Shown here in pieces: positions 18,714 to 28,147 of a DNA stretch of 64,000 nucleotides. The stretch comes from Collinsella tanakaei (GTDB lineage Bacteria > Actinomycetota > Coriobacteriia > Coriobacteriales > Coriobacteriaceae). The notes under the pieces are model-generated. The model did no database searches. It had not been told where the DNA came from and worked only from the letters and a program-made list of their open reading frames with translations. Each line of letters starts with the position of its first letter. Within the stretch, counting starts at the first letter, position 1. The stretch covers positions 36,619 to 100,618 of the forward strand of contig NZ_JAUDCO010000007.1 in assembly GCF_030373545.1 (NCBI RefSeq), read 5' to 3'. The position numbers were made by a program, and so were the translations under genes.

Positions 18714-19669
18714 TACAGGCCCAAAGCGGGAACAAGACCGAGGAAGTACACGAGTACGAGCACGCCGAGCACGATGCGGTACACGCCGAAGCCCTTGAAG
18801 TCGTGACGGCGCACGAAACCCATGAGCCAGCGGATGGCGAGCAGCGACACGACGAAGGCGGTAAGGCAGCCGACGACCATGATGCCGATCTCGTTGGAAC
18901 CGAAGGTGCCGCCGTCCATTACCAGGTACTTGACGAGCTTGAGGGCGCTTGCGCCGAACATGACCGGCACGGCCAGGAAGAACGTGAACTTGGAGGCGAC
19001 GGTACGGGTGCAGCCCAGCAGCAAGCCGCCGATGATGGTGGAGCCGGAGCGCGACGTGCCGGGGATGAGCGAGAGGACCTGGAAGCAGCCGATGCCGAGC
19101 GCCGTCTTCCAAGAGAGGTCCTCGAGCGTGGTGATGCGGCCGAAGTCGGTATCCCCGCTCTCATCCACCGACGGGCGGGCGGGAGCGGCGAAATGCGATC
19201 CGGCAGGGCGGCCCACCGTCAGCTCGCCGCTTTCAATCATCTGCTGACGACGGCGGGCGCGCCAGTTCTCGATGACGATGAAGGCGATGCCGTAGACGAT
19301 GAGCGCGGCGGCCACGACGATAGAGCTGTACAGGTGCTCCTCCATGAAGTCGTCGAGCGGAATGCCGACCGCCGCGGCCGGGATGCAGCCGAGCACGATC
19401 TTGCCCCACAGCTTCCAGGTGTTGCGGCGACCCTCGCGGCCCTTGGACGGGCTGAACGGGTTGAGCTCGTGGAAGAACAGGACGCACACCGCAAGAATGG
19501 CACCTAGCTGGATGACGACCTGGAACATGTTCCAGAACTCTTGGGAAACGTTCAGCTTGATGAACTCGTCAACCAGGATGAGATGGCCGGTCGACGAGAT
19601 GGGCAGCCACTCGGTAATGCCCTCGACGACGCCCAAAAACGCTGATTTCAACAGCTCGATGATATCCAC
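18713..19669 (-). CDS. uppP: Undecaprenyl-diphosphatase UppP (BacA)
   Basis: It dephosphorylates undecaprenyl pyrophosphate so the lipid carrier can be reused in cell-wall synthesis; loss sensitises cells to bacitracin. I take the GTG at 19669 (VDIIELLKSAFLG, GAAGGGC upstream), giving 318 residues. Both active-site motifs are present: EGITEWLPISSTGH and PGTSRSGST. The protein is about 45 residues longer than usual because of a hydrophilic insert after residue about 140 (charged, beginning near RARRRQQMIESGEL), likely a cytoplasmic loop. Confidence 0.93.
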   Translation of the reverse strand: MDIIELLKSAFLGVVEGITEWLPISSTGHLILVDEFIKLNVSQEFWNMFQVVIQLGAILAVCVLFFHELNPFSPSKGREGRRNTWKLWGKIVLGCIPAAAVGIPLDDFMEEHLYSSIVVAAALIVYGIAFIVIENWRARRRQQMIESGELTVGRPAGSHFAAPARPSVDESGDTDFGRITTLEDLSWKTALGIGCFQVLSLIPGTSRSGSTIIGGLLLGCTRTVASKFTFFLAVPVMFGASALKLVKYLVMDGGTFGSNEIGIMVVGCLTAFVVSLLAIRWLMGFVRRHDFKGFGVYRIVLGVLVLVYFLGLVPALGL

Positions 19670-19875
19670 AGTATGCCCTTCGCCAGACTGCCGCGGGCGC
19701 ACCGCGGCGGGAGGTATCGAATCCGATGTTCCATTATCGCCCGCACGGGACACCAAGGCGAAAAAGCCGCATCGTTTACAGATTCATCGCGCGGTCACAC
19801 ACCTTCGAGGGTATAACCAAGGCATCGCGAGCCGGATAGCGCACGCACGGCGCGCGCCGGACGAAGGAGGTAACC

Positions 19876-20313
19876 ATGAACGAAGGCTATTCCAAGGTAT
19901 TCGTTTCGCTCGACGGCACCGAGCAGCAGGACTTCGTGCTTGCCCGCGCGATCAAGGTCGCAGCGAACAACGGGGCCAAGCTCATCATCGGCCACGTGAT
20001 CGACTCCACGGCCCTCGAGTCGGCGGGATCCTACCCGGTCGACCTCATCGCCGGCCTGGAAGAGTCGTTCCGCAACTCCATCGCCGAACAGCTCCAGGAG
20101 GCCGAGGAGAACCCTGACATCCCCGAGGTCCAGGTCATCGTCAAGGCCGGCCGCATCCGCGAGACCCTGAAGGACGAGATGCTCGACGTCATCCAGCCCG
20201 ACCTGGTCATGTGCGGTGCACGCGGCCTGTCCTCCATCAAGTACGCGCTGCTCGGCTCGATCTCGACGTTCCTGTTGCGCAGCACGGAGTGCGATATCTT
20301 GGTCGTGAAGTAA
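19876..20313 (+). CDS. Universal stress protein (UspA family)
   Basis: At 145 residues this is a single Usp domain. The start at 19876 follows AAGGAGGTAACC, an excellent ribosome site. The N-terminal VFVSLDGTEQQDFVLARA and the C-terminal nucleotide-binding motif CGARGLSSIKYALLGSISTF (G-x2-G-x9-G-S/T) indicate an ATP-binding Usp. Such proteins support survival under starvation or stress; the exact role is unknown. It is monocistronic and followed by two very long hairpins. Confidence 0.92.
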   Translation: MNEGYSKVFVSLDGTEQQDFVLARAIKVAANNGAKLIIGHVIDSTALESAGSYPVDLIAGLEESFRNSIAEQLQEAEENPDIPEVQVIVKAGRIRETLKDEMLDVIQPDLVMCGARGLSSIKYALLGSISTFLLRSTECDILVVK

Positions 20314-20327
20314 CTGCCGGTCCCTGC

Positions 20328-20408
20328 GCGGGCGGGTGGAACCCCTTCGCGGACGTCCTCGCCGCGTTGCGGCTGCGGGATGTCCGCGAAGGGGTTCCAC
20401 CCGCCCGC
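20328..20408. repeat. Long hairpin A, 27-bp perfect stem with conserved cap
   Basis: Arms 20328-20354 and 20382-20408 are exact complements. The cap begins GTCCTCGC and ends CTGCGGGAT, which can add a few more pairs. The element is preceded by TCCCTGCG. The cap, but not the stem, is shared with the next element. Confidence 0.8.
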
Positions 20409-20468
20409 TGCGTCAGCTGCTTCCCGATTGAACGGGAGAGATGGCTGAAATAGCTGTCAATCCCTGCG

Positions 20469-20547
20469 GCCTGCCCAGAATCCCCTGAGCCCACGTCCTC
20501 GCGCCTGCGGCGCTGCGGGATGTGGGCTCAGGGGATTCTGGGCAGGC
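20469..20547. repeat. Long hairpin B, 26-bp perfect stem with the same cap
   Basis: Arms 20469-20494 and 20522-20547 are exact complements. The 27-base cap again begins GTCCTCGC and ends CTGCGGGAT, and TCCCTGCG again precedes the stem. The stem sequence is unrelated to hairpin A. Confidence 0.8.
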
Positions 20548-20619
20548 TCGATTGCAGCCACCCCGACATTGAACAATTGAGGAATGGCGCGGCGTCTTTG
20601 GACGCCGCTTTTTATGGGA

Positions 20620-21705
20620 TTAGGCGGGGTTTTGGGGGATGTGCTCGAAGTAGTGCATCTTGTTGGATGGGAAGGTGAGCGTCACGGCGAAGCCGGCACC
20701 CTGCTCGGAGCGCGCCTCCACGCCGATACCCATCTTGTCGCAGAGCCGTTTGACCAGATAGAGCCCGATGCCGGTCGAACGCTTGGCGACGCGGCCGTTG
20801 CTCCCGGTAAAACCCCGGTCGAACACGCGCGGCAGGTCGGCCGCCGATACGCCGACGCCGTTATCGCTGACGGTCAGCTCCACGCACTCGTCGGTGGAAC
20901 CCTCGTGGCGCCGCGCCCCTCGGAACTCAACGGTCGCGCCATCCTCGCGCGCATACTTGACGGAGTTTTGGATGAGCTGCCCCAAGATGAACTCCATCCA
21001 CTTGTCGTCCGTGAACACCTCCATGTCCAGATCGCAGCGCACCGGCGCCATCCGTGCCGCGATCATGGCGCGGGCGTTCGCCTTGATCGCCGTCGTCACC
21101 AGCGAGTCAAGCGAATGCTTGCGAATCAGGTAGTCGCGGTCGAGCGTTTCTGAGCGGGCGAAGAACAGCGCCTGCTCGATATAGCGCTCGACGCGGTCGA
21201 GCTCCTCGTCGAGCGCCTCTGCCTTCTTGAGCGCCGCCGTCGAGTCACCATCAGCCGGAATCGATTCGGTCAGGTTCTCGAGCATCAGATGCGCTGCAGC
21301 AAGCGGGGACTTCGCCTCGTGCACCCAGGTCTCGATATACTCGCGGTAATCGGCCACCTGCCGCTGGCAGCTCGCGACATCGTCGTTTGCCGATTTGGAA
21401 ATCGCCCGCAACGCATCGTAGACGACCTCGCCCTCCGCGAAATCGGGGCGATCGACCATCTCGGCAATCCACAGCGGGTGCTCGACACGCGACGCGGCCC
21501 GCTCAAGGTCACCGAAAAACGCCCGGCGCTGCAGCCACGACAGGACGTTGACGGCGAGCGCCGCGAGCAGCACCATGCCGCAGACCAGCAGGGCAACGGT
21601 CCAGCCGGCACCGGCGACCGTGAGCACAAAGCCGATAAGGCCGGTGGCGACGAGCACGATGAATGCCCCGATGAGCGACGATTTGAGGTACGTGCCGTAC
21701 GACAT
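20620..21705 (-). CDS. Sensor histidine kinase (BceS/GraS-like)
   Basis: This 361-residue kinase has two transmembrane helices (about 10-30 and 36-58) joined by a very short loop, the architecture of intramembrane-sensing kinases. The phospho-acceptor His is in ETWVHEAKSPLAAAHL. The ATPase domain shows the N box (QLIQNSVKYA), SDNGVGVSAADLPRVFDRGF, and STGIGLYLVKRLC. It is the partner of the response regulator whose stop lies nine bases upstream. In relatives these systems respond to cell-envelope peptides with an adjacent ABC transporter; no such transporter is next to this pair. Confidence 0.92.
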   Translation of the reverse strand: MSYGTYLKSSLIGAFIVLVATGLIGFVLTVAGAGWTVALLVCGMVLLAALAVNVLSWLQRRAFFGDLERAASRVEHPLWIAEMVDRPDFAEGEVVYDALRAISKSANDDVASCQRQVADYREYIETWVHEAKSPLAAAHLMLENLTESIPADGDSTAALKKAEALDEELDRVERYIEQALFFARSETLDRDYLIRKHSLDSLVTTAIKANARAMIAARMAPVRCDLDMEVFTDDKWMEFILGQLIQNSVKYAREDGATVEFRGARRHEGSTDECVELTVSDNGVGVSAADLPRVFDRGFTGSNGRVAKRSTGIGLYLVKRLCDKMGIGVEARSEQGAGFAVTLTFPSNKMHYFEHIPQNPA

Positions 21706-21714
21706 CGAAGCCCC

Positions 21715-22380
21715 CTAGACCGAATAGCCGCGACCGCGATGCGTGGACAGATAGCCGCTCACGCCGATTTTCTCGAGCGTGTTGCGCAGGCGGTTGATGT
21801 TGACCGTCAAGGTGTTGTCATCCACGAACGCATCCGAATCCCATAGGTCGCGCATGATAGCCTCGCGCGAGACGATAGTCCCCGCATGCTTGATAAGAAG
21901 CGCCAAGATGCGCATCTCGTTTTTGGTGAGCTCCACCTGAGCCCCGTTGGCACGTGCGATCGAGCGGGCCAGATCGAGTTCGAGCCCGTTGTGCGAAACG
22001 ACATTGCGCTCGGGCGCGACGTTCGCCCGTCGCAAAAGCGCCTGGATGTGGGCGATGAGCACGCGAGAGCTGTACGGCTTGGTCACGAAATCGTCGGCAC
22101 CCATCGTCATGCTTAAGACCTCGTCGATCTCGGTCACGCGCGAGGTGAGCACGATGATGGGCACACCGGAGCGCTCGCGCAGGTCGCGACAGATCAGCTG
22201 CCCATCGGTCCCGGGCAACGTCAGATCGAGCAGTACGAGGTCTGGGTCGGCAGCCACGATATCGTCGACCACGGCGTCGAAGGTCGAGCACGCCGCCACG
22301 TCGAAGCCGTTGCGCTCAAGCACCTGTGCCAACTCGGTACGAATGGGCTCGTCATCTTCGACGATGTAGATGAGCGGCAT
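21715..22380 (-). CDS. OmpR-family response regulator
   Basis: This 221-residue protein starts at the ATG at 22380 behind GGAGG. The receiver domain has the acidic pair VEDDEP, the phospho-acceptor in LVLLDLTLPGTDG, Thr in VLTSR and Lys in VTKPYSS. The C-terminal winged helix ends SGYLSTHRGRGYSV, typical of OmpR/PhoB. It is the first gene of the two-gene operon with the histidine kinase. Confidence 0.93.
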   Translation of the reverse strand: MPLIYIVEDDEPIRTELAQVLERNGFDVAACSTFDAVVDDIVAADPDLVLLDLTLPGTDGQLICRDLRERSGVPIIVLTSRVTEIDEVLSMTMGADDFVTKPYSSRVLIAHIQALLRRANVAPERNVVSHNGLELDLARSIARANGAQVELTKNEMRILALLIKHAGTIVSREAIMRDLWDSDAFVDDNTLTVNINRLRNTLEKIGVSGYLSTHRGRGYSV

Positions 22381-22572
22381 AGTGGCCTCCTCGATACGGC
22401 ACGGATGCGGCGGACGGCCCGCCACGTTCCCATTATGCCGCGACGCGCGCAAGGCGGCGTCGGCAGCCCGACACGTTGCGACAATGTAAGAGACCGAGAG
22501 GCCGCGGCATGTCGCCCAAAACCCACGGGCGACGCGACCGCGATGAGCAGGCGTCCGCCCTCGCCTGCGAGC

Positions 22573-23277
22573 TTACGAGTACAGTTTGGCCACGCCGGAA
22601 GAGAAAAAGCGCAGCGTCTCCGCGTCGGGCGTCTTGACACCCATCGCCTCATCGGAAACGACCACACCGTGCTCGTCCGAGATCAGGGCAACGGGCGCGG
22701 CGGCAACGGAATCAACGGAACCGTCGCGGACGATCTCGTAGCCGCGCGTGGATGCCAACTGCTCCACCAGCGTTCCCGTGCCGCAGAGCACCTCGTCGCA
22801 CTCGGCCGCAACATGCAGCGCCCCGTCGCGCACGCAGCAGAGCAGCTCGGGGGCGACCCCGGTCTTTGCAGCCTCGTCGCGCGCCTGCGCAGCCCGGGAA
22901 GCAAGGGCGGCGGCAGACGTATCGGACAGCGGCTCGTACGCACCGACCGTCATCGCGGCATTGCCGTTGACGTCGATCACGAGCATGAGAACGCCGCTCG
23001 GATCGTCATAGGCGCCGTCGGCAAGCGACCACTCCACGTGCTGCTTTGCCCACGAGAGCATGTTGCGCGTGAGCGGCTCGCCCATCACCAGGCGCTGCGA
23101 AAGCGCGCGGATATGCCGGTTGAGCAGGGGCACCGTGCGCTTTGCCATGCGCCAGCGGCACACGAGCGCCGGCCGATCCAGCTCAAAGGCGGGCGCGGCC
23201 TCCTGGTTGGCGCAAAACTCCTCATAGGCACGCCGGTCATCGGCGTTTTGGAACAGCTCGCGTGCGGTCGGCTCCAT
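22573..23277 (-). CDS. Conserved hypothetical protein
   Basis: This is a 234-residue protein starting MEPTARELFQNADDRRAYEE at 23277, with a purine-rich GAGGGTGGGG upstream; the frame continues upstream but is not supported. No transmembrane segment or signal peptide is visible. A central stretch LMLVIDVNGNAAMTVGAYEPL looks like beta-strands, and the tail reads VALISDEHGVVVSDEAMGV. I do not recognise the family. It sits between the response regulator and purH on the same strand but with gaps that argue for its own transcript. Confidence 0.65.
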   Translation of the reverse strand: MEPTARELFQNADDRRAYEEFCANQEAAPAFELDRPALVCRWRMAKRTVPLLNRHIRALSQRLVMGEPLTRNMLSWAKQHVEWSLADGAYDDPSGVLMLVIDVNGNAAMTVGAYEPLSDTSAAALASRAAQARDEAAKTGVAPELLCCVRDGALHVAAECDEVLCGTGTLVEQLASTRGYEIVRDGSVDSVAAAPVALISDEHGVVVSDEAMGVKTPDAETLRFFSSGVAKLYS

Positions 23278-23472
23278 GCCCCACCCTCTTTTCGACGACA
23301 TCGGTTCAAACGAAGCCATTGTACCCTTCGGCGCTCCTGGCAACCTAACGGATGTCTCGCCAGGTTCAGTGCCCCGATATCTTCGAAATCGGCAGCAGGA
23401 ATTACCCCGCTCGGTGGACCCAAGCTCACAGCGGAAGCCGAGCTCCGACAGGCCAACGTCGTCCGTCATAGC

Positions 23473-23506
23473 GAAGGGGCGCACGCCCGCAGACACGCGC
23501 CCCTTC
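23473..23506 (-). terminator. Terminator of purH
   Basis: The stem GAAGGGGCGC / GCGCCCCTTC lies about 30 bases past the purH stop codon on the minus strand. Confidence 0.7.
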
Positions 23507-23538
23507 GATTGGCCCTAGAATAAAGGCGATAAGCCGAT

Positions 23539-25152
23539 TTAGTGACGGAAGTGGCGAGCCCCCGTGAACACCATCGCGATGCCGTGCTCGTTGCACGCCT
23601 CGATGCTCTCGTCATCGCGCTTGGAACCGCCCGGCTGGATGATGCAGGTCACGCCGTGAGCGGCAAGCACGTCCACGTTGTCGCGGAACGGGAAGAACGC
23701 GTCGGACGCGCAGGCGAATCCACCCTTCTCCCAGCCCATGCGATCGCACGCGTCCTCGGCGCGCTCGCAGGCGAGCAGTGCGGAGTCGACGCGGTTGGGC
23801 TGGCCAGGGCCCATGCCGATGCCGGCATTGTTCTTGGACACCAGAATGGCGTTGGACTTGACGCCCTTGCAGACGCGCCAAGCGAACATGAGCTCAGCCA
23901 TCTCCTCGTCGGTCGGCTTGCGCTCGGTCGGGCAGGTGAAGGTCGCCGGATCCTCGGCGACGGTGTCGACGTTCTGCACGAGCACACCGCCGTCAACCGA
24001 ACGCAGCTCGAAGGCCGCATGGCCCTCGGCGCCGCCCGTGGCGAGCACGCGGAGGTTGGGGCGCTTGGCCATGCGCTCGAGCGCCTCGTCCGTGTAGCTC
24101 GGGGCGATGATGACCTCGACGAACTGCTTGTTCTCGTCGGCGAAATGCTCGACGAGCTCATAGGGCACCTCGCGGTTGCAGGCGATGATGCCGCCGAAGG
24201 CGCTCTTGGGATCGCACGCGAAGGCGCGGTCGTACGCGGCGGTGATGTCCTCGGCGACGGCGGATCCGCAAGGGTTCTGGTGCTTCAGGATCACGCAGGC
24301 GGGACCGTCGAACTCGCGCACGAGGTTCCACGCGGCGTCGGCATCCAGATAGTTGTTGTAGGACAGCGGCTTGCCCTGGATCTGCTCGGCGCCGACCAGC
24401 GGGTTGGCCGAGGAGCCCTCGGCGGCGAACCCGTCGGCAAAGCGGTAGATGGCGGCGGACTGCTGGGGGTTCTCGCCATAGCGCAGGTCCTCGACCTTCT
24501 CCAGGTGCAGGTCGAGCGCTGCGGGAGCCGCGGCGTCGGCCTCGGGAGCCTGCTGGGCGCCGAGCCATTTCGCGATCGCGGTGTCGTAGGCCGCGGTGGT
24601 CTGGTACACCTTGAGCTGCAGGCGGCGACGCGTCTCGAGCGTCGTGGCGCCGTCATGCTCGGCCATCTCGGCGAGCACGCATCCGTAATCGTTCGGGTCG
24701 GAGACGACCGTCACCGAATCGGCGTTCTTGGCGGCGGAGCGGAGCATGGAGGGACCGCCGATGTCGATGTGCTCGATGGCGTCGGCAAACGTGACGTCGG
24801 GCTTCGCGACGGTCTTCTCGAACTCGTACAGGTTGACGACGACCATATCGATCATGCCGATGCCGTGCTCAGCGGCCTCGGCCATGTGCTGCGGGTCGTC
24901 GCGGCGGGCGAGCAGGCCGCCGTGCACCTTGGGGTGCAGCGTCTTCACGCGGCCGTCCATCATCTCGGGGAACCCGGTGTACTCCTCGATGGGCACGACC
25001 TTGACGCCGCCCTCTTCCAGGGCGCGCGCCGTGCCGCCCGTGGAGATGATTTCGACCCCGTAGACGGTCTGAAGCTCCCGCGCGAACTCGACGACCCACT
25101 TCTTGTCGGTCACCGAGATCAGCGCACGCCTAATCTTGACGTCTGTTGCCAT
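23539..25152 (-). CDS. purH: Bifunctional AICAR formyltransferase/IMP cyclohydrolase
   Basis: PurH performs the last two steps of IMP synthesis: formylation of AICAR using 10-formyltetrahydrofolate, then ring closure. It has 537 residues, normal length. The N-terminal cyclohydrolase domain shows [20 protein letters not shown] and [15 protein letters not shown]. The C-terminal transformylase has [17 protein letters not shown] and the end [17 protein letters not shown] good ribosome site precedes the ATG. No other pur gene is in the window. Confidence 0.97.
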   Translation of the reverse strand: MATDVKIRRALISVTDKKWVVEFARELQTVYGVEIISTGGTARALEEGGVKVVPIEEYTGFPEMMDGRVKTLHPKVHGGLLARRDDPQHMAEAAEHGIGMIDMVVVNLYEFEKTVAKPDVTFADAIEHIDIGGPSMLRSAAKNADSVTVVSDPNDYGCVLAEMAEHDGATTLETRRRLQLKVYQTTAAYDTAIAKWLGAQQAPEADAAAPAALDLHLEKVEDLRYGENPQQSAAIYRFADGFAAEGSSANPLVGAEQIQGKPLSYNNYLDADAAWNLVREFDGPACVILKHQNPCGSAVAEDITAAYDRAFACDPKSAFGGIIACNREVPYELVEHFADENKQFVEVIIAPSYTDEALERMAKRPNLRVLATGGAEGHAAFELRSVDGGVLVQNVDTVAEDPATFTCPTERKPTDEEMAELMFAWRVCKGVKSNAILVSKNNAGIGMGPGQPNRVDSALLACERAEDACDRMGWEKGGFACASDAFFPFRDNVDVLAAHGVTCIIQPGGSKRDDESIEACNEHGIAMVFTGARHFRH

Positions 25153-25395
25153 GCGGCCCCTCCTTCTCGTTGGCGCCCGCAGCGGTCATAGCCTTCAGCG
25201 GACGCATGTGCACCTTTTAATGTAGCGCATGCGCACGACGGGGATGCGGGGTTCACGAAGAATTTGCCGAGGGGCCGGGCGACCGTGGCGAACGGATAGC
25301 GGTAAAGCTATGGCGCCATGAAGGCACCATATTTCGGCGGCGGCGCGGTGGTACAAACAAAGACGACGGCATACGACGCGTGACGGGAGGTGCGC

Positions 25396-26034
25396 ATGGT
25401 ATCTAGGGTCCTCTACCGGCCCTTCGAGGAGACGGATTTCGACAGCATCGCTTCCGTGCTGCAGCCGATCTGGCACCGGCGGTCGGATAACGACGCCTAT
25501 AACTTCCTCGAGGCCTGCGAAGACCTCGCGCATGCGCTCTCGGTCTCGTCGTTCTCCCAGGTCGTCGTTATCGACGGCGCACCCTGTGGCATCGTTTTGG
25601 CCCGTGCGGCACGCGACGCGAGCGATCCCGGTGGCCGCTGGAAGCGCGCCGAGCGCGACCTTCTCGAGCAAATGGGCACCATCGATCCTCGGGCAGCCCA
25701 GCGTCGTGAGGCCTTCAGTGAGCTGGAAGGCCGAGCCGACGACAGGCTTCTGGAGCTTGCCGCACTCGACGACGCGGCCGGCGAGGTCACACTGCTCGCC
25801 GTCGACGCCGAGGTGCAGCAGGGCGGAATCGGAACGGTCCTGCTCGACGCCGCGCTCGCCCACCTCTCGGAACGTGGGTCTTCCTGCGCCTACCTCTTCA
25901 CCGATACGACCTGCACCTGGTCGTTCTACGAGCGCCGCGGATTCACGCGACTGGCGCGCTACCGGCCGGCGAGGGAGGAACGCCGCATCCTGCCGCGCGA
26001 GATGTACCTCTACGCGCGCGACCTATCCGCCTAA
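25396..26034 (+). CDS. GNAT-family N-acetyltransferase
   Basis: The ATG at 25396 lies five bases after GGGAGG, giving 212 residues; a GTG six bases earlier is less likely. The acetyl-CoA-binding motif A is seen as VTLLAVDAEVQQGGIGTVLL (Q-x-x-G-I-G-T variant), followed by CTWSFYERRGFTRLARY, the usual GNAT C-terminal strand. Substrate unknown. It is convergent with the DUF2207 gene. Confidence 0.85.
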   Translation: MVSRVLYRPFEETDFDSIASVLQPIWHRRSDNDAYNFLEACEDLAHALSVSSFSQVVVIDGAPCGIVLARAARDASDPGGRWKRAERDLLEQMGTIDPRAAQRREAFSELEGRADDRLLELAALDDAAGEVTLLAVDAEVQQGGIGTVLLDAALAHLSERGSSCAYLFTDTTCTWSFYERRGFTRLARYRPAREERRILPREMYLYARDLSA

Positions 26035-26091
26035 GGGATGCGCGCCCGGGCCCAGCGATAGCCACGAGCCTGCCGAGGCCCGCCGCGCCCG

Positions 26092-27987
26092 CTAGAACGT
26101 TCCGCCGCCTCCGCCGCCGACGCCACCGCCCCCGCCAACCGAGAAGCCGCCGCCGAAGCCCGCTCCCGAGCTGTCGAGACTCGAGGCGAGGGCGCTGATG
26201 GTCTCCGACTGAACGCCCTGCAGCTCGTCCGCGGCGCTGCGATGGCCGATGCGCGGATAGCACCACCAGTAGATCGGATAGTAGTAGCCGCCGTAGGCGT
26301 CCTCGCGCATATCGCGCGGCACGGCGTCGGCGAGCTGGCGAAGCACCTCGTCGGACACGCCGAGCGCGACCGCCATCACGAGCAGCTTGTTCCACAGCAC
26401 GAGGTCGGCGGGCACGGCCTCGCCCAGGCGCGTGAAGTCCTCGAGCCAGCGCTTGAGCGCGACGCACTTCTCGCGCAGCTCGACGCCCTCGCGCGAATAC
26501 ACCTTGAACGTCGCCGCCAGCACGATGGTGGCGACCACGCAGACGATCGAGATGCAAAACGCGGCGACGTTGGCGAAGTCGGTCGCGATGAAGAAGACGA
26601 ACGAGGCGATGCCCAGCACGACCGCCAGCACGACACCGGCAGCCGTGAACGCAGTACCCCGCGATGTCACGAGCGAGCGCATCTCGAGCGCCGCGGACAC
26701 GCAGGCCTTGAAATCGTCGACACGGTCCTTGAAGCCCTGGGCGTCGAAGTCGGCGTGCTCCTTGATCTGGTCGAACCTGACGGTATCGACCGCATCGGCG
26801 CCCTCGCCGAAATACAGCGCGAGCACCGCGCGATCGATCGGGTCGGCGGCGCGCGTGCGGTCGACCAGCGACATCTGGTACTCTTCGCGCTTCTTGGTGC
26901 CAAACAGCCCCGCTTCCTCCACCGTCACGGCGGAAAGCGCGACGACGCGGTCGTCGGTGAGCTTCATGAGGGTGGCGACGAACGCCCGGTCGGGCACCGA
27001 GCCGTCCTCCATGAAGGCGGCGATGACCGCCGGATGGTCAGCGGAGGGGACGTCGCGGAAATACGTTTCCTGGAACACCGGCTTGGGGCTGCGTCCGCGC
27101 GTGAAGCGGTACCAGGCGACGATGGCGAGCAGCACGCCCGGCACGCCGACCTGCACCACGCTGCCGGCGCCGACGATCACACGCGCCCGCTCGCGGCGAG
27201 CGTTCGCCTCATCGGCCCACGCCTGCTCCTCGCCGAGGATCGTGTCGAGCCGGTTCTCGTCGACGCTACTCAGGCCCGCGACCCACGACGTCGGGAACGC
27301 GACGCAGACCTCGGCGAACTCGCCCTCCTGAACGCGCGGAACCTCGCAGGTCACCGCAGGCGTCGCCTTGTCGATGTCGACACGGCCGTCCAGCGGCCCG
27401 TGCGCCCAGGCGCGCAGGGCGTCGCTGCCGGCAGTGCCGGCGGCGAACTCGACCGTCAGGCTCACATCATTCGAATCGTCCTCCCAGTCGGGACCCACGA
27501 ACTGCCAGTACAGCTCCGCGGTATCCGCCCACGCCATGACGGCGCCGACGAGCTCATAGGACACCGTCACCGTCGCGGTATCGCCGTCTTCGTGCGGCGT
27601 GAACACCTTGAGCTCAAGCCCGTCGCTCGAGGTTTCGGCCGTGTACACGCCCGCATCTCCCGTCACAGCGCTCGACACCGGCTCGTATCGAGCAGTCTGC
27701 CCGTCTTCGGACACCTCGACGTCGAGCACCGTGACCGACGACGATGCGCCCTGCTCGTTTTGGGCGGCGGGAATCGTCCAGTACACGCCGTTGACGTCGT
27801 CGTCAAACTCGAACGTGCGCGCCTCCTCGACCATCAAGGAGCCGTCGGGGCGCACCGTGGCCTCGATGTCGACCTGCGGCATCTCGACCGCACGGGCAAC
27901 GGCGGGAGACAGGGCGCACAGCGCGAAAACAAGTGCGGCGAGCAGGCAAGGAACACGCGAACCGAGCGCGGAGATCTGCTTGTCCAT
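26092..27987 (-). CDS. DUF2207-family membrane protein
   Basis: This is a 631-residue protein with an N-terminal signal sequence ending near AVARA, then a large beta-rich extracytoplasmic DUF2207 domain containing DVNGVYWTIP. A membrane segment (about 265-285) leads to a cytoplasmic domain with YFRDVPSADHPAVIAAFM, two further membrane helices (about 450-500), and a Gly-rich tail (GFGGGFSVGGGG). DUF2207 proteins are widespread in actinobacteria and firmicutes and have no settled function. The gene is alone and divergent from ferritin. Confidence 0.88.
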   Translation of the reverse strand: MDKQISALGSRVPCLLAALVFALCALSPAVARAVEMPQVDIEATVRPDGSLMVEEARTFEFDDDVNGVYWTIPAAQNEQGASSSVTVLDVEVSEDGQTARYEPVSSAVTGDAGVYTAETSSDGLELKVFTPHEDGDTATVTVSYELVGAVMAWADTAELYWQFVGPDWEDDSNDVSLTVEFAAGTAGSDALRAWAHGPLDGRVDIDKATPAVTCEVPRVQEGEFAEVCVAFPTSWVAGLSSVDENRLDTILGEEQAWADEANARRERARVIVGAGSVVQVGVPGVLLAIVAWYRFTRGRSPKPVFQETYFRDVPSADHPAVIAAFMEDGSVPDRAFVATLMKLTDDRVVALSAVTVEEAGLFGTKKREEYQMSLVDRTRAADPIDRAVLALYFGEGADAVDTVRFDQIKEHADFDAQGFKDRVDDFKACVSAALEMRSLVTSRGTAFTAAGVVLAVVLGIASFVFFIATDFANVAAFCISIVCVVATIVLAATFKVYSREGVELREKCVALKRWLEDFTRLGEAVPADLVLWNKLLVMAVALGVSDEVLRQLADAVPRDMREDAYGGYYYPIYWWCYPRIGHRSAADELQGVQSETISALASSLDSSGAGFGGGFSVGGGGGVGGGGGGTF

Positions 27988-28147
27988 CGACGGAGCCCTT
28001 CTTTAGGGAAACATGGTGTCCCGCCCATTGTACCCGCCGGCGTCGCCTGACGGCGCATCCCTGTCCGTCCGAATGGGTATACTGGGCAACGACGTGTACC
28101 CATGTCGCCTGCCGAGCAGGCGGCGGCGCGAGTGAAGGAGATACGCT

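Larger units (their letters stand above)
20314..20619. other. Intergenic region carrying twin long hairpins
   Basis: No gene is seen. Two large inverted repeats (20328-20408 and 20469-20547) fill most of the space between the UspA gene and the histidine kinase, which are convergent. Confidence 0.6.
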
